A DNA stretch of 36,859 nucleotides. It comes from Conidiobolus incongruus B7586 (taxonomy: Eukaryota; Entomophthoromycota; Entomophthoromycetes; Entomophthorales; Conidiobolaceae). Under the pieces are notes generated by a model. It saw nothing but the letters and a program-made list of their open reading frames with translations, was not told the DNA's origin and searched no databases. Location of the stretch: NCBI GenBank assembly GCA_000697335.1, contig JNEM01015967.1, positions 1-36,859 on the forward strand. Reading direction: 5' to 3'. This document shows positions 11,979 through 23,343 of the stretch, piece after piece (the stretch's first letter is position 1; the number at the start of each line of letters is the position of its first letter). The translations under genes and the position numbers were made by a program.

Positions 11979-12029
11979 AAGTTTCATTACTCTCAATTCA
12001 TCAGTTATATCGATTTGATTGATTTAAAT

Positions 12030-12437
12030 ATGCGAGGCACTTTGACTGGAACTGTGATTGATATTACCATAGACAAAGATGAATTGAATTTCTACAGGTG
12101 TCAATTGATCTTGATGACCCCTAATAAAGAATTCCCTGGTTTAGTATTAAAAACAAGATGCATCTTTTATAATCCATTTGGCCAGAACTTTGGTCCAACC
12201 ATAGAATGTATACTATATAAATTCAACCAACCTGATTACAATAAACCCATCAAAGTTAAAGTACATGGGACGATACACCAGCTCGATCATGGCTTTCCCG
12301 AACTCCAGGTTGAATGGTGTGTGATGGATGTCGACTGGATCGAAACCAAGTGGTTTGGAAGCACAAATAAGATGATTGCAGACTCCTATTATTTAAAACA
12401 AGATAGAATGATTCAAGCTACTGAGCAAAGAGTATAA
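12030..12437 (+). CDS. Conserved-looking orphan protein, possible single OB-like beta-barrel
   Basis: This intronless ORF encodes 135 residues from ATG 12030; an in-frame TTG 15 bases upstream is not a plausible start. I do not recognise the family. The sequence is balanced in composition and free of low complexity. It alternates hydrophobic beta-like strands with turns: RGTLTGTVIDI, FYRCQLIL, LVLKTRCIF, TIECILYKF, IKVKVHGTIHQ, LQVEWCVMDVDWI, followed by a charged helix to the C-terminus. Five or more strands plus VHGTIHQ near the end resemble an OB-fold (RPA2, Stn1 or Ten1 type), but no diagnostic motif is present, so this is structural inference only. There is no signal peptide or membrane segment, so it is presumably cytosolic or nuclear. 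Its base composition differs sharply from the flanking desert, which supports a real gene under selection. Confidence 0.65.
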   Translation: MRGTLTGTVIDITIDKDELNFYRCQLILMTPNKEFPGLVLKTRCIFYNPFGQNFGPTIECILYKFNQPDYNKPIKVKVHGTIHQLDHGFPELQVEWCVMDVDWIETKWFGSTNKMIADSYYLKQDRMIQATEQRV

Positions 12438-12623
12438 TAATTTATTAATCATAATTTAAATAAACATATATATGTAATTAGTATAAATAAATATGTTTTT
12501 GGATAAAAATTTATAACATAGGTATTGGATACAATAAAATAAAATTAATTGATATAATAAATATTTTTTCAGTAATATTTATAAATTTAAAATAATTATT
12601 CTATCTATATTCTTATGAAATTT

Positions 12624-12657
<34 letters not shown>

Positions 12658-13276
12658 AGATTAATCTTTGATTGATCAACTTAACATATAAGTTATTTTT
12701 TTATTTTTAATTCGATGTTTTTTTAATCTTATCACATTCAAATAATATATAGTATATCTGTGTTTTTGATTTTTATGATTTGAATGATATCATAATAAAA
12801 ATTATGATATCAAAATATATTCAGTAATTATTTTATTGATGGTATCATACCATTGTATTCAAAATATGAAATTTAAAATTTGGAAAATTTTATCTAATTA
12901 AATTTTATAGCAAAATAGTTGAAATTCCAACTTTTAATAAAATTTAAACATTCAACTTTTTGACTGCACTATATATTTCGTCATATAAGATATAATCATT
13001 GATAATGCATATATATACAAATAAATATTTAAAATATTCAACTATATTGTAAGATAGAGATCAAAAAATAGATTATGATATTAAATCTTATAACTTTTTA
13101 TTATTACTGAAATTAAGTATTCAAAATTTCAAATATGATATAAGTGAAAATTTAAACTTATAAATATATCATGAGTCAACCCAGTGAATAGAAATAAGTA
13201 AATTTTAAAAATGAAAGTACGAGATTAGTTTAAGTATATCTAACTAGACTAAATCATTCCTGCTTAAAGATATTAT
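12438..13276. other. A+T-rich convergent spacer with (AT)14 run
   Basis: This separates the converging orphan gene and Bro1 gene. I see no gene. It includes the long AT run listed separately and several short TTATAAATAAA-like words suitable for 3' end formation. Confidence 0.5.
12627..12654. repeat. (AT)14 microsatellite
   Basis: Perfect alternating A/T run of 28 bases in the convergent spacer between the orphan gene and Bro1; the longest in the window. Confidence 0.95.
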
Positions 13277-16265
13277 TTAGTAAGGGGGGCGATATTGGCC
13301 ATGGGGAGGTGGAGGTGGAGGTGGACGATGAGAATAAGCAGAATAAGGATCATGTGGTGCTTGGGGTCGTTGTTGAGGCGGATATGAATGATATGATTGA
13401 TGAGGAGCGTGAGGAGGTGGAGGTGGAGGTGGGTGCTGATAATACTGCTGAGTAGGGGGCTGTGAATGAGGAGGAGGAACTTGGTATTGATAATAAGGTT
13501 GATAATGTGATTGATGAGGATAAGGTGATTGGCTTGGCTGAGAAATTGGTGAAGGATGGTAACCTGGATAGGAAGTGGTCTGAGGATTGTGCTGAGCTGA
13601 GTGTTGTTGTAGTTGAGTGGCATCAAAAGGGTCATAGGATTGAGGAGTGTATGGAGTACTAGATGTAGGTGGAATGAGAGGTGCAGATGGCATGGGTGGC
13701 GCGGATTGAGCCACTGGAGGGGTTGAACGAGTATCAGATGTATAAGCATTACCAATATTCATTCGTTGGAACTGATCTGTAAGAGATTGCTGAGGAGTAT
13801 TTGATGGATAAATACTAGTTGGATCAATAGCAGTTTGGGATGAAATCATTGAAGAAAGTGCTACATGATTAGTATTAACCTTCTTCTTTTTGATATTTTC
13901 AAGAATACGATTGCGCTCTCGAGTTCTTTCCTCAACAAACTGTGTAACACTAATGTTAAGCTTTTGTATCTTTGATGATAGCTGATCATAAAAATCTGAA
14001 GCTTGATTAGCACCTGATCGTATTTCTTCATAAGATGAAGCAGCTTTTTTCAAAGTAGCAACAAGTCCATCTCTTGCTTTTTGAACACTCTCCCATTTAA
14101 TTTGTATTTTACGAGCTTCATCACTAGCCATCAGTTGCTTGTAATGACCTGTGAGCTCTTGAAGCATAGCTTGCTGATGATGAATGGTTGTGGTGATTTT
14201 ATTTTGGAAGGGGCGGAACTTTTCTAATTCTGAGGCAAAAACCTGTGATTCAACATTGCTCTTTTGATTTAAAACTAGAATATGAGATATATCGTCTTCG
14301 TGAGTCTGTTTTTTTAAATTGGTGAGCAATTCGTTACGCTCTTTCTTCAATTGGTTTAATTTATAAATGCTTTCGCGCACAAGTTCAACAAGTGAAGATA
14401 TTGAAACATTTGATGATTGGTCATCCATTATATTTGCTGTGTGAGAAGGATCCGAACCTGTAGTGGCAGCTGCCATTTCTGCAAATAGAGTCTCTAATTG
14501 ATCAGAATCTGGACCTTGGCTCAAGGCAGATATATATCTTTCGTGATGTTGATATTGTCTCAAAATGTTGGCATCTGTTTGATGAGCCTGAGCTAAAACA
14601 TTACGGTGGTTGGATATTTCTTGACGAAGAGGAGAAGCAGAGGCTGATGAAGGGGATTGTGTCCATAGGTCTTGATATTGGTTCCTAAGCTTTTCGCATT
14701 GGTGAGATTCATCCAAAAGGCTGTCTGAACAGCTATCTAAGATTTTTGATAACTCTGAGCTTGATGTTTTAATTTTATGAATCAATTGGCTCAAAGGTTG
14801 TTCGGAATCACTAATGTAAATAGCGCCAGCAAGATCTTTAATTTCGGAAGGGGGTGCTACTAGCTTCTGAACATCGTTGATATTGGAATTGGAAAAAGAT
14901 TTGAATTTTTCTAAACTGTGCGGGAGTTCCATATAAGACAGAGCAGAGTCTAATTCGACATCAGCTTCTTCAATTCTCTCTGATTCCTGTCTAACTAATT
15001 TAGCCTTCTCTTCAGAGTAAAGTGATTCCGATTCATGGACCGACATTGGTACAAGGCGAGAGAATATATCGGGACCAACGAGTTTCGCAGCCTCAGTTTG
15101 AGGATAAAGTTCATTAAGCGGAATGGCTTTAGCAGCGCCTAATTTTTCAATTGGAGCCAAGACATCGATTTTTGGTACAAGCTCATGGTAAATCAGATCA
15201 TTTTCTTTAACAGAAGTGTTCATTTTTTCCAAAGTTACTTGATGAAGCGAATGTAAAATAGTTTCGAGTTGGTTCCCACAGTCAGGAGAGAAATTGGAAA
15301 TTTCTGAAGCACTTTGGATTCGATTAAAAGTAGAAGCATGTTTCCAAGCTTCTTTGGCAATTGACTCAGCGTTAGTAAATCTAGCAACTGCTTCACCATA
15401 TTTGGTGTCGGCCTCTAGACTAAGTCCTCTGTGATATTGAGCTAAGGCGTCATAGTATTTAGACTTGATGACACATAAGCTGTAATACATTTTTGAAAAT
15501 AAAGTTTTAGCAAGACCGTCCATGAGATTCTCAGTTAAGGTTCCGTATCTATATGAGCAATCCGACGCTAATTTGGAAATCAACGAATTTTTCTTCTTTT
15601 CTTGAATACTCTTTTGAACAAAACATTCTTGAGCTTGAGCTAACATTAAATTGGACAACAACTTGACTACTTCGCGGTTCAAATCAGGACTAGGAGCATG
15701 AAGGAAGTTGTCATTAATGAATTGATATAAACCTGCTGAAGCTTGGAAGCAATGGAAGGCTTTTTTCAATCCTTCTTCTTCGTTTCTGTTTTGATTATTT
15801 CCAATATGAGAGAGAACAGAAGCCAAATTGAAAATAACGCAAGCTTTCTCAAATGCTAAAGAATATTGTGAAGTAGGTTTAAACGTAAAAATATCGTACC
15901 TGAAATGAAAATATTAAACAAAATTATGTTGACCTTAGATGAATAACTTACCAAGTGAATTTGATTTTTAAATTTGATTCATTGACAACAAATCTCAATT
16001 CTAATAGATCTAATTGACCATAGTAGCGGAATAGTAAGTCTCTACCAGTGTTATCCTTGCCACCGCCTGTAATATCTTGTCTCAGCCTATGGAATTGCTG
16101 AATTTCAGATTCATAACCAACTGGATTATGTCCATCGGTAGTGTAAGAACTTGGATTATCAAGATAAGTTGGATAATTTTGAGCAATATAAGATTTAAGA
16201 GGTGTAGCCCAATCTACGTCATCTGTTTTTTTGAGAGGGATAGCAACTGTCGGAAGATAACTCAT
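13277..16265 (-). CDS. BRO1: Bro1/ALIX family ESCRT-associated protein (fungal Bro1/BroA type)
   Basis: Two exons, 16265-15952 and 15899-13277, separated by a 52-nt GT-AG intron that splits a Trp codon, give 978 residues. An N-terminal BRO1 domain (about 1-385) contains IPLKKTDDVDW, LRYYGQLDLLE-like packing, FTWYDIFTFKPTSQYSLAFEKA and MLAQAQECF. A coiled-coil V domain follows (about 410-785); the strongly fungal segment before it reads ARLVPMSVHESESLYSEEKAKLVRQE-like, given here only in outline. The last 170 residues are a Pro/Gln/Tyr/His-rich tail with two runs of seven prolines, each followed by His, and end RPPY. Family members bind Snf7/CHMP4 through the BRO1 domain and recruit the deubiquitinase Doa4 or act in multivesicular-body sorting; the V domain binds YPxL motifs. 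The length and EEKAKL segment favour Bro1/Vps31 over the shorter Rim20/PalA. The tail DNA is strand-biased and low-complexity, producing spurious open frames. Confidence 0.92.
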
Positions 16266-17039
16266 GACAATTTAAGAGTTAGGTATTTTAATAATTAAAA
16301 TTATAATCAATCAAAATGACTGTTTAATCATGTTAATTGAAAATAAAACTGAATAGTGCGAATGATTATGGGATATTCATTACATCATTTGAATTCAAAT
16401 GTATTTTGATTTTATGATATATATATATATATAAGTATTGGAAATTTCTAATTGAACTATTAGAAAAACTAACATTACTAGATTTTATTCTGATCAAAAT
16501 TCTGAAAAATTATTTATTAAATATTAAATATTAAATAGCTATGATGTCAAAATCATAATTAAATAAACGTGGAATATTTTGGATTTCATACAATGCAATA
16601 GTATGCATAGAATATCTTTATTAGATTAAAATCAGTGATATGTTAAATTACAAATTATAAATTATAATATAATAAAGTATTAGACATTCCCGCAGACTCG
16701 TTTTATTATGTACTGTAATTAACATTAAAGTCTATAATGTTATTGAAATTTTGGTCTAATTCGGCATATTATTTAATAACTCTACGACTCATATTTTATG
16801 CTTTTATTTACTAATCACATTTTTCAAATCAATTATATTGAGCAAATAATACAATCGGTAATTTGCTAACATTTTAGATATATTTTTTATCTCTTGATTT
16901 TTGAATTCATACTATTAATCTTGAATGTTTGATAGTTTGAATTTTTCAATCAGCTTTAAATTTGTCAGTAAAACTATCAATCCTATAAAGAAAATGAAAA
17001 TGGATTAGCAAAGCTCGAAATATTCAATTATTTCAAAGA
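16266..17039. other. Divergent A+T-rich spacer
   Basis: This is the upstream region of the leftward Bro1 gene and of the broken-looking plus-strand locus that follows. It holds a short (AT)8 run at 16417-16432 and no recognisable gene. Confidence 0.45.
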
Positions 17040-18560
17040 TGAGTCAAGATAGTTTCGAAGGATTTCAAGTGAATATCCCAAATTTGTTCGATTTTGAAGG
17101 GCCAGATTAAACATCTATTGACCAAGAAGATGCTCAAAAGCCCACTATTTACCAGCCAGATCAACCTATTTCAATTAATGTTGTGACCAGATATCTTTGT
17201 TCAGTGAAAATCACTTTATTAAACTATATATTAACTCAAAATCATGGCAAAAAATTGCCGTCATTTTAAATCAACCGGGAGATAGCACTTATTTTCAGAA
17301 CATTATAGTGTACAATGTTTAACTTGTGTTTAGGTGCTGGGACAGAAAAGAAATCCTTATAATTGGTAGAGGATGGAGATTTATTTGAAGAGTGGATAGA
17401 GCTTAAAAATGGGTATTTATGCTGCTCAGTCAAATGAGTTAAAATATTTCTGTAATAATAATATAATAATAGTTTGTAGGAATAGTGAAGTAAAAGTAGT
17501 TGAAAATATAGTCTAAAAAAGTGGAAGTATGACTATATTTTACTTTAAACAATAAGAAATTCATTTTGTTTTTTACGATCATCAATATTCATGATAGTTT
17601 AGGTTTGACTGACCCTGGTGCAATTATTACAATGTTTTAGTTGGATGACCAATTGGATAGCCAAGTTTGATTTGATTCTCTAATAATTTTTGTTAATGCT
17701 AAATATGGCTTATAGTTACTTTTATAAAAATTTCAATTTTTATTAAATATTAAGAATCTTAAAACTAAATCTGGCGAAAGTTCTAGTGATGGATCAGTCA
17801 GGTACTAGGATACAATAAATTATGTTTGATGATTACCTTATATGTCTATTGATAAGTTGCTTTGGCTGATAAAATTTTATTAAATGAGTTTGATCAAGTT
17901 TCTGAAGAAGCGTTAAATGATATTGAAAACCCTATCAAATTTGTTCATTTAGATGATTGATTTACTTAAACTGAACAATGTGCTATAGATCTATCGATGG
18001 TACTGTTCCTATCATTCATACTAGTCATTCACAGTATATTTCATTTTCTTTTACTTAATTCGAGGTTTGATAATTATTGATTATTGACTGAATTTAGATC
18101 AAATTTGGTTGTAAAGCATATCAATCTTCAATTGCTCCCAAAATCCCTAAATTCGTTTTCAGTAATTCTCATCTGATTGAAGTAACTATTAAATTACTTT
18201 ATAAGAATTGTATCTAAAGCTGTTATTAAATTCAAACAATTAGCTTAAATATTAACAATCCTCTCAATGGCATCGAAATATTGGACTAATGGCTACAGTT
18301 GTTACTTTGGGAAGGAGAGTAGCTCAAATACCAATATTTATTTACATATTTTGAAAATTAAAGCTGAAATTGAACTTCCACAGGGATTCAGTGTCATAAA
18401 TGCTATTAATAGAATTTCAAGGCGTTCGAGAAAAGTTTGAGATTAAAATGATTAAAAATCCAAAGAATCATTCTATCCAAAGCAGAGTCATTTTAATAAG
18501 AACAGGATTCGATTATAACATCATCTACCAAGATCTTTTAAATCAATAAATGTTAGATCT
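17040..18560 (+). pseudogene. Unidentified, apparently decayed intron-containing protein gene
   Basis: This stretch is clearly less A+T-rich than the spacers and gives protein-like blocks on the plus strand, but no continuous frame. An ATG at 17040 opens MSQDSFEGFQVNIP, rich in acidic residues and phenylalanine. It is followed after a TAA by a QKPTIYQPDQPISI block. Around 17225-17330 come SKSWQKIAVILNQPGDST; around 17370-17420 VEDGDLFEEWIELKNG; around 17590-17670 LGLTDPGAII; around 17865-17960 ADKILLNEFDQVSEEALND; around 18105-18200 APKIPKFVFSNSHLIEV; and around 18360-18430 KAEIELPQGFSVINAINR. I do not recognise the family. Some stops may be intronic, since GT-AG candidates exist, but several blocks cannot be joined with plausible splice sites, so I call it decayed rather than intact. 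It runs convergently into the AIR-like gene. Confidence 0.4.
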
Positions 18561-18984
18561 TCAATTTAATAATATATATTGTGTGTATAATATGTTGTTT
18601 TCAAAAAATACAATTAAAATATTCAAGAAGTAATGTTTTATAAATTTAGGGGATGAAAATGGTTAGTTAAATAATTAATAGTAAATAAATAGTAAATATA
18701 TAAATGATTTTATTAATTCAAATTAAAAACACAAAATAGACAATTATTTTGTAAGATAGTTAATTAAGCCCAATACTCAAATGTATTGAAAAATTATAAC
18801 CAGTACATCACTGTGAAGACTCATATACTTGCTGGAGAGTATAAATAAAGCATAATAAATAACCCAAAACGAAACAAAATTATAGAATAACTATTAAGTG
18901 GGCTTAAAGATAGGAATGGTAAATTAATTGATAGAATAATTGATCAATAATACACCTGATGGTTTGTCTTATCAATCTGTTATT
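18561..18984. other. Convergent A+T-rich spacer
   Basis: This lies between the 3' end of the unidentified plus-strand locus and the last exon of the AIR-like gene. I see no coding or RNA signal. Confidence 0.4.
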
Positions 18985-20525
18985 CTAATATCGATTATGT
19001 CCATTGTATCTTATATGCTGACGATTTGAGTTGCTATAATTTCCATTCTATATAATGTCTAAGATTTAGAAAAACTAATGACTATTATATATTACCTGAT
19101 GATTATAATTTCTATTGCCCTAAAATGCATTGAATGGTTATCATATATCGAAATTAGCAAACAATATAATAAAAAAAATTAATTAATTACACGATAATTC
19201 TGGGTATATAGCTCTTCTCTATAAGAGTTGTTATTGCGGTAGCCAAAATTGTCATTTCTAACTCTAGGATCTCTATTCACACGAGTAGAATAATTGCTGA
19301 ATCTGCTGTTATAGTTATCTCTGTAATTGCTATAGTTGGCATAGGGTCTACCATTGCGCTGTCCGCGATTGTAGTCTCTTCTATCATCTTGGCGACCATC
19401 TCTTGTTTGTATACTTCTAATAGAGGATCGATTACTATCAGATTCTTTTTTAGATGAACATGTAGAGCCATCATGTCCTTTCATACCACAGCTGTAACAG
19501 AACACAGGACCCGGGTTAGGTATCCTCTATTGAGATTTTAATATAATATCAGATATTTTATTATATAGCTTACCTTATTCCTCGGATTGAATCTATAATC
19601 CTTCCATAAATGAGAACACTTATGCAAACCATGATTTCTAGTATTACATATATTGCAATATTTCAAAATATCTTCTCTCCATGTCTATAATAATGTTATT
19701 AAAAGGTTCATAATGGGAAATATTTGGTGCTTACTCTGGGAATATGGTTGAACATTTCACGACCATGTACTTGAAACATGGGGCACTTAGAGAAAACATG
19801 CTCTGTGCTTTGACATATAAAACAGTATCTCTTTAAATTGCGTCAATCATAGAGCTGAAGAAACACTAGTTAGCAGTAGACTTACAACTTCACAATTCCG
19901 GGAAATATGACCCATTTGGCCACAGTTTCTACATTTCTGATCATTACCAAAATACCTATTATTTTCCTATAAAATATTAGAGTTAGTATATGGCTATATT
20001 AATAATAATAAAATATCATTACCGCAGTTGCTTCCATTAACATTGCATCTAAATCTTCATTTATGGTATGAGCTTCAGGTGCTTCATTGGTTAATTCCAA
20101 ATTTGGAATATATTCTTCGTTTTCAGATTCAGAAACATATTCTACAGATTCATTATCCAAAGCAGCATCGGAATTATCTTCATTCTCATCTTTGTATTGG
20201 TCTTCTTCTTTGGGCAATAGATTTGAAGAGCTTGAAACGTTAATATCATTTAATTCACAATTAATGCTTCCATTGATTTTACTATGACTATTCACACTGC
20301 TATGTTTGATATCATTTAAAGTTTTGAACTTATTTTCTAAAGGTTTAGCAACCGTTGAAACACTATGGTACAGATGACTTTTTGCTTGCTCTTCCAAATC
20401 ACTATCTAAACTAAAATTCAAAATATAACTTGGTATCAAAATAGTGCTAAAATTAATATTCATTACCTTCCATTATCTTCACTAAAATCTTGATATAATT
20501 GATCTTCTAAATCGTAATCGTCCAT
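18985..20525 (-). CDS. AIR1/2 (ZCCHC7)-like CCHC zinc-knuckle protein
   Basis: Eight exons (20525-20467, 20410-20023, 19966-19886, 19830-19735, 19684-19574, 19526-19191, 19119-19096, 19047-18985) give 385 residues, all junctions in phase, with introns of 47-71 nt. Residues 1-149 are acidic and Ser/Asn-rich. Four knuckles of form C-x2-C-x4-H-x4-C follow at 161-174 (CRNCGQMGHISRNC), 179-192 (CFICQSTEHVFSKC), 218-231 (CNICNTRNHGLHKC) and 255-268 (CYSCGMKGHDGSTC), with WRED and W-x-Y linkers as in AIR proteins. The tail is rich in Arg, Asn, Tyr and Gly. Without splicing the tail would end at 19179; two more small exons continue the same RN/NY composition to TAG 18985. The intron before the second knuckle ends in AAAG rather than TAG, which avoids a TGA. 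AIR proteins bridge the poly(A) polymerase and the Mtr4 helicase in the TRAMP complex for nuclear RNA surveillance. Confidence 0.82.
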
Positions 20526-21805
20526 TATTCTCTTTTAATAATACTCCTGCTAGTAATTATAACCAATTTTTAATCCTATAAAATTGTTATTTTATAAATA
20601 ATTAAATAACCTATTATTTCTAATTTTCCTAATTATATCACCAATTCATTCTATATGTCCCATATTTGCAAAAATCTTATAATTTCAAAAATCAATTTAT
20701 ACTTAGAGCCGATTCTAAAACACAACTATGTCATCAATTGTTATTGGATTATTTCAAAAATGATGTTATTTGAATATAATCACATTTATTATTAATGTTA
20801 GAAATTGATGATATTATCATTACTTATTTTATTCAAGTATGATGAATAATATAATCTTAACTATTCAAAAAATACCTTTTAAATTAATAATTTTCGATGT
20901 TTTATCTTAACTCTTAATCCATATTAACTATTATCATTATTCTTATATATTATATTAATAGTCAATAACTTCAGTGTATTTACATTAAATTATAAATTGA
21001 TATACTTGTATAATTTAATATTAATAATGATTGAGTTATTTTTGAACATTTGATTAATTCAAGGTATTTTGCTCCCAATACTTGAATTACTAACCAATTA
21101 TTTTTGGTTGATGTTATCATATCACTATACAGAAAATGTTCTGATTGTTATAGTTAAACTATATTAATTTATTTTAACTTTTTCCAATTATTTCTATATA
21201 AAAATTATATGATTAAATATTAATTATTTAACCATATATATATTTGCAAGGATTAAATGTTTAGTAGTGTTATAGTCGAATCAAGCTAAGTTACTATTGA
21301 AATTGATATAAATCAACAATTAATGTGATCTTGATATCTTTATAAATATGGATGATTAAAGTATAAACAAAAGTATTTCTCTATCAAATTGATTTTAAAA
21401 TTCAATTCGTCATCATAAATGAATATTTATATTTTTATTATGTATATACCACCGCTTCCTGGTTATTTTCACCAAACACTTAATACAATAATATTAATAA
21501 ATTTTAACTTTTCAATTGTATGCGAAAATATGTTATTATTTATTGGCTTAAAACTGGGAAAATTAATGATTTTTTTATCTATTAGGATAATAAATAATCT
21601 TTATAAATTAATATTTAGATATTTTATTATATAAATATCCTCACTAATTAATAACAGAAATTCAAGTACATTTTTAGTCAACTTTGGAGATGAACCGGTT
21701 TTATGATATCCCATAAATTTGAACATTTGAAATTTTGTATAATAAAGAGAAATCAATAATGTAATAAAAATTATAATCAATTTTTTCTCTATTAAATAAT
21801 ACAAT
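20526..21805. other. Divergent A+T-rich spacer
   Basis: This is the shared upstream region of the AIR-like gene (leftward) and the DDX47 gene (rightward). No gene is supportable; a hydrophobic open frame at 21419-21634 is treated as chance. Confidence 0.45.
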
Positions 21806-23343
21806 ATGGCTAAAATTGAAGAATCAATTAAAAAAGAAGCTTCTGACTCAGAACCCCAAGTAAAAATTCCTGATGAAGGAAATGCCACTTTTGCCGATCT
21901 TGTAAATTAGTTTTATTCATAATTTATTATTAAACTAAACGAGAGTTTTAGGGCTTAATTCCCGCTATTTGTGAAGCTTGTAAAAATTGTAACTATAAGA
22001 AACCTACAGAAATTCAAAGACAATCCATTCCCTGGGCCCTTCAAGGTAATTCAATTTTAAGCAATATATGATCTATACTAAAGAACTTGAATTTTAGGTC
22101 GTGATATTATTGGACTTGCTCAAACTGGTTCTGGTAAAACTGCCGCTTTTGCTTTACCCATTTTACAAGCTCTTTGGAATCAACCTCAAGGTTTATTCGC
22201 TTGTATTATGGCTCCCACCAGGTATTTGATTTTGATGACTTTAAAGGAATTGATAATAACTATTATAATTTTAGAGAATTGGCAGTTCAAATTGCAGAAT
22301 CTTTTGAATCATTAGGTGCTGGTATTGGTGTTAAGTGTGCAGTTATTATGGGTGGTGTAGATATGATGACTCAAGCTATTGCTTTGGCTAAAAAGCCTCA
22401 TATTATTATTTGTACTCCTGGTAGACTTCAAGATCATCTGGAGAATACTAAAGGATTCAATCTTCGCAATTTGAAATACTTGGTTTTAGACGAAGCCGAT
22501 AAACTATTAGATATGGATTTCGGACCTAAAATTGAACAAATTTTAAAGGTTTTGCCTAGAGAAAGAAGAACTTTCCTTTTCAGTGCCACCATGACTACCA
22601 AAGTTGCCAAACTTCAAAGAGCTAGTTTGTTCAATCCTGTCAAAGTTGAAGTTAGTTCCAAATACTCCACTGTCGATACTCTCTTACAATACTATCTCTT
22701 CTTCCCTTTCAAATTCAAGGATACCTATCTCACTTATTTGATGAACGAAATGGCTGGAAACTCGATCATCGTATTCGTTCGCACATGCCACGATTGTGAA
22801 CGTTTGGCTTTAATGCTAAGGAATTTGGGATTCCCTGCTATTCCTTTGAATGGCCAATTGAACATGGCTAAACGTCTTGGTGCTTTAAATAAATTCAAGA
22901 GTGGCAGCAAAAATTTACTCATTGCTACTGATGTCGCTGCCCGTGGTTTGGATATTCCTACAGTCGATGTTGTCATCAACTATGATGTGCCTACTCACTC
23001 TAAAGACTACGTCCATCGAGTTGGTCGTACTGCCCGTGCTGGTAGATCTGGTAAATCATTGACTCTTGTCACACAATACGATGTTGAATTACTCCAAAGA
23101 ATTGAGCATGCTATTAAGAAGAAACTTGACGAATTCCCCATTGATAAAGATGCAGTGATGGTATTACAAGAGCGTGTAAGTGAAGCTCAAGACATTGCCA
23201 CCAAGGAATTGAAAGAAATTGTTGCCAATAGAAAGAATCAAGGAGCTTCTAAAAGATCCAAAGACTTCTCTAAGCTTGATCCTAATGGCGATGATGACAT
23301 TGATAATTATAGAAAGCCTATCAAAAAGAAGATCAGACGCTAG
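21806..23343 (+). CDS. DDX47: DEAD-box RNA helicase DDX47/Rrp3
   Basis: Four exons (21806-21901, 21952-22045, 22098-22221, 22275-23343), with introns of 50-53 nt, give 460 residues, close to human DDX47. The first three exons are short and supply the ATG, the Q motif and motif I. In order: Q motif KKPTEIQ with the upstream aromatic in TFADLGL; motif I AQTGSGKT (71-78); MAPTRELA at the exon 3/4 junction; TPGRL; DEAD at 177-180; SAT at 208-210; [23 protein letters not shown] from residue 352. The phrases [17 protein letters not shown] and [20 protein letters not shown] are diagnostic of the DDX47/Rrp3 subfamily. The C-terminus is Lys/Arg-rich and ends KKKIRR, suiting nucleolar targeting. The family acts in early 18S pre-rRNA processing. 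All catalytic motifs are intact. An open frame appearing to start at 22174 begins inside the exon 3-intron 3 region and is not the real start. Confidence 0.96.

Larger units (their letters stand above)
8495..12029. other. 3.5-kb A+T desert between divergent genes
   Basis: This is the shared upstream region of the leftward Fun30 gene and the rightward orphan gene at 12030. It is extremely A+T-rich, with a perfect (AT)11 run at 10158-10179. No ORF or RNA gene is supportable. Two patches, about 10590-10960 and 11680-11850, are visibly less A+T-rich. The second contains a short open stretch on the plus strand around 11685-11752 (VRNRIKIYIESGI) that could be a leftover exon or transposase fragment, but nothing around it supports a gene. 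Confidence 0.45.

Noticed and set aside
13273-13755. Second minus-strand frame rich in Leu/His and a plus-strand frame at 13462-13662
   Set aside because: Both are shadows of the low-complexity Pro/Gln/Tyr/His tail of Bro1.
17225-17345. Resemblance of AVILNQPGD and a following GAGTEKKS to TATA-binding protein
   Set aside because: Only scattered identities; the diagnostic TBP repeats before and after are missing.
19831-19885. In-frame TGA before the second knuckle of the AIR-like gene, suggesting a pseudogene
   Set aside because: A 55-nt GTAAG...AAAG intron removes it and keeps phase; another intron with an AAG acceptor occurs in the HemW gene.
21419-21634. 71-codon hydrophobic plus-strand frame
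   Set aside because: Composition is what A+T-saturated DNA gives (Ile, Leu, Phe, Asn, Tyr); no motif or splice context.
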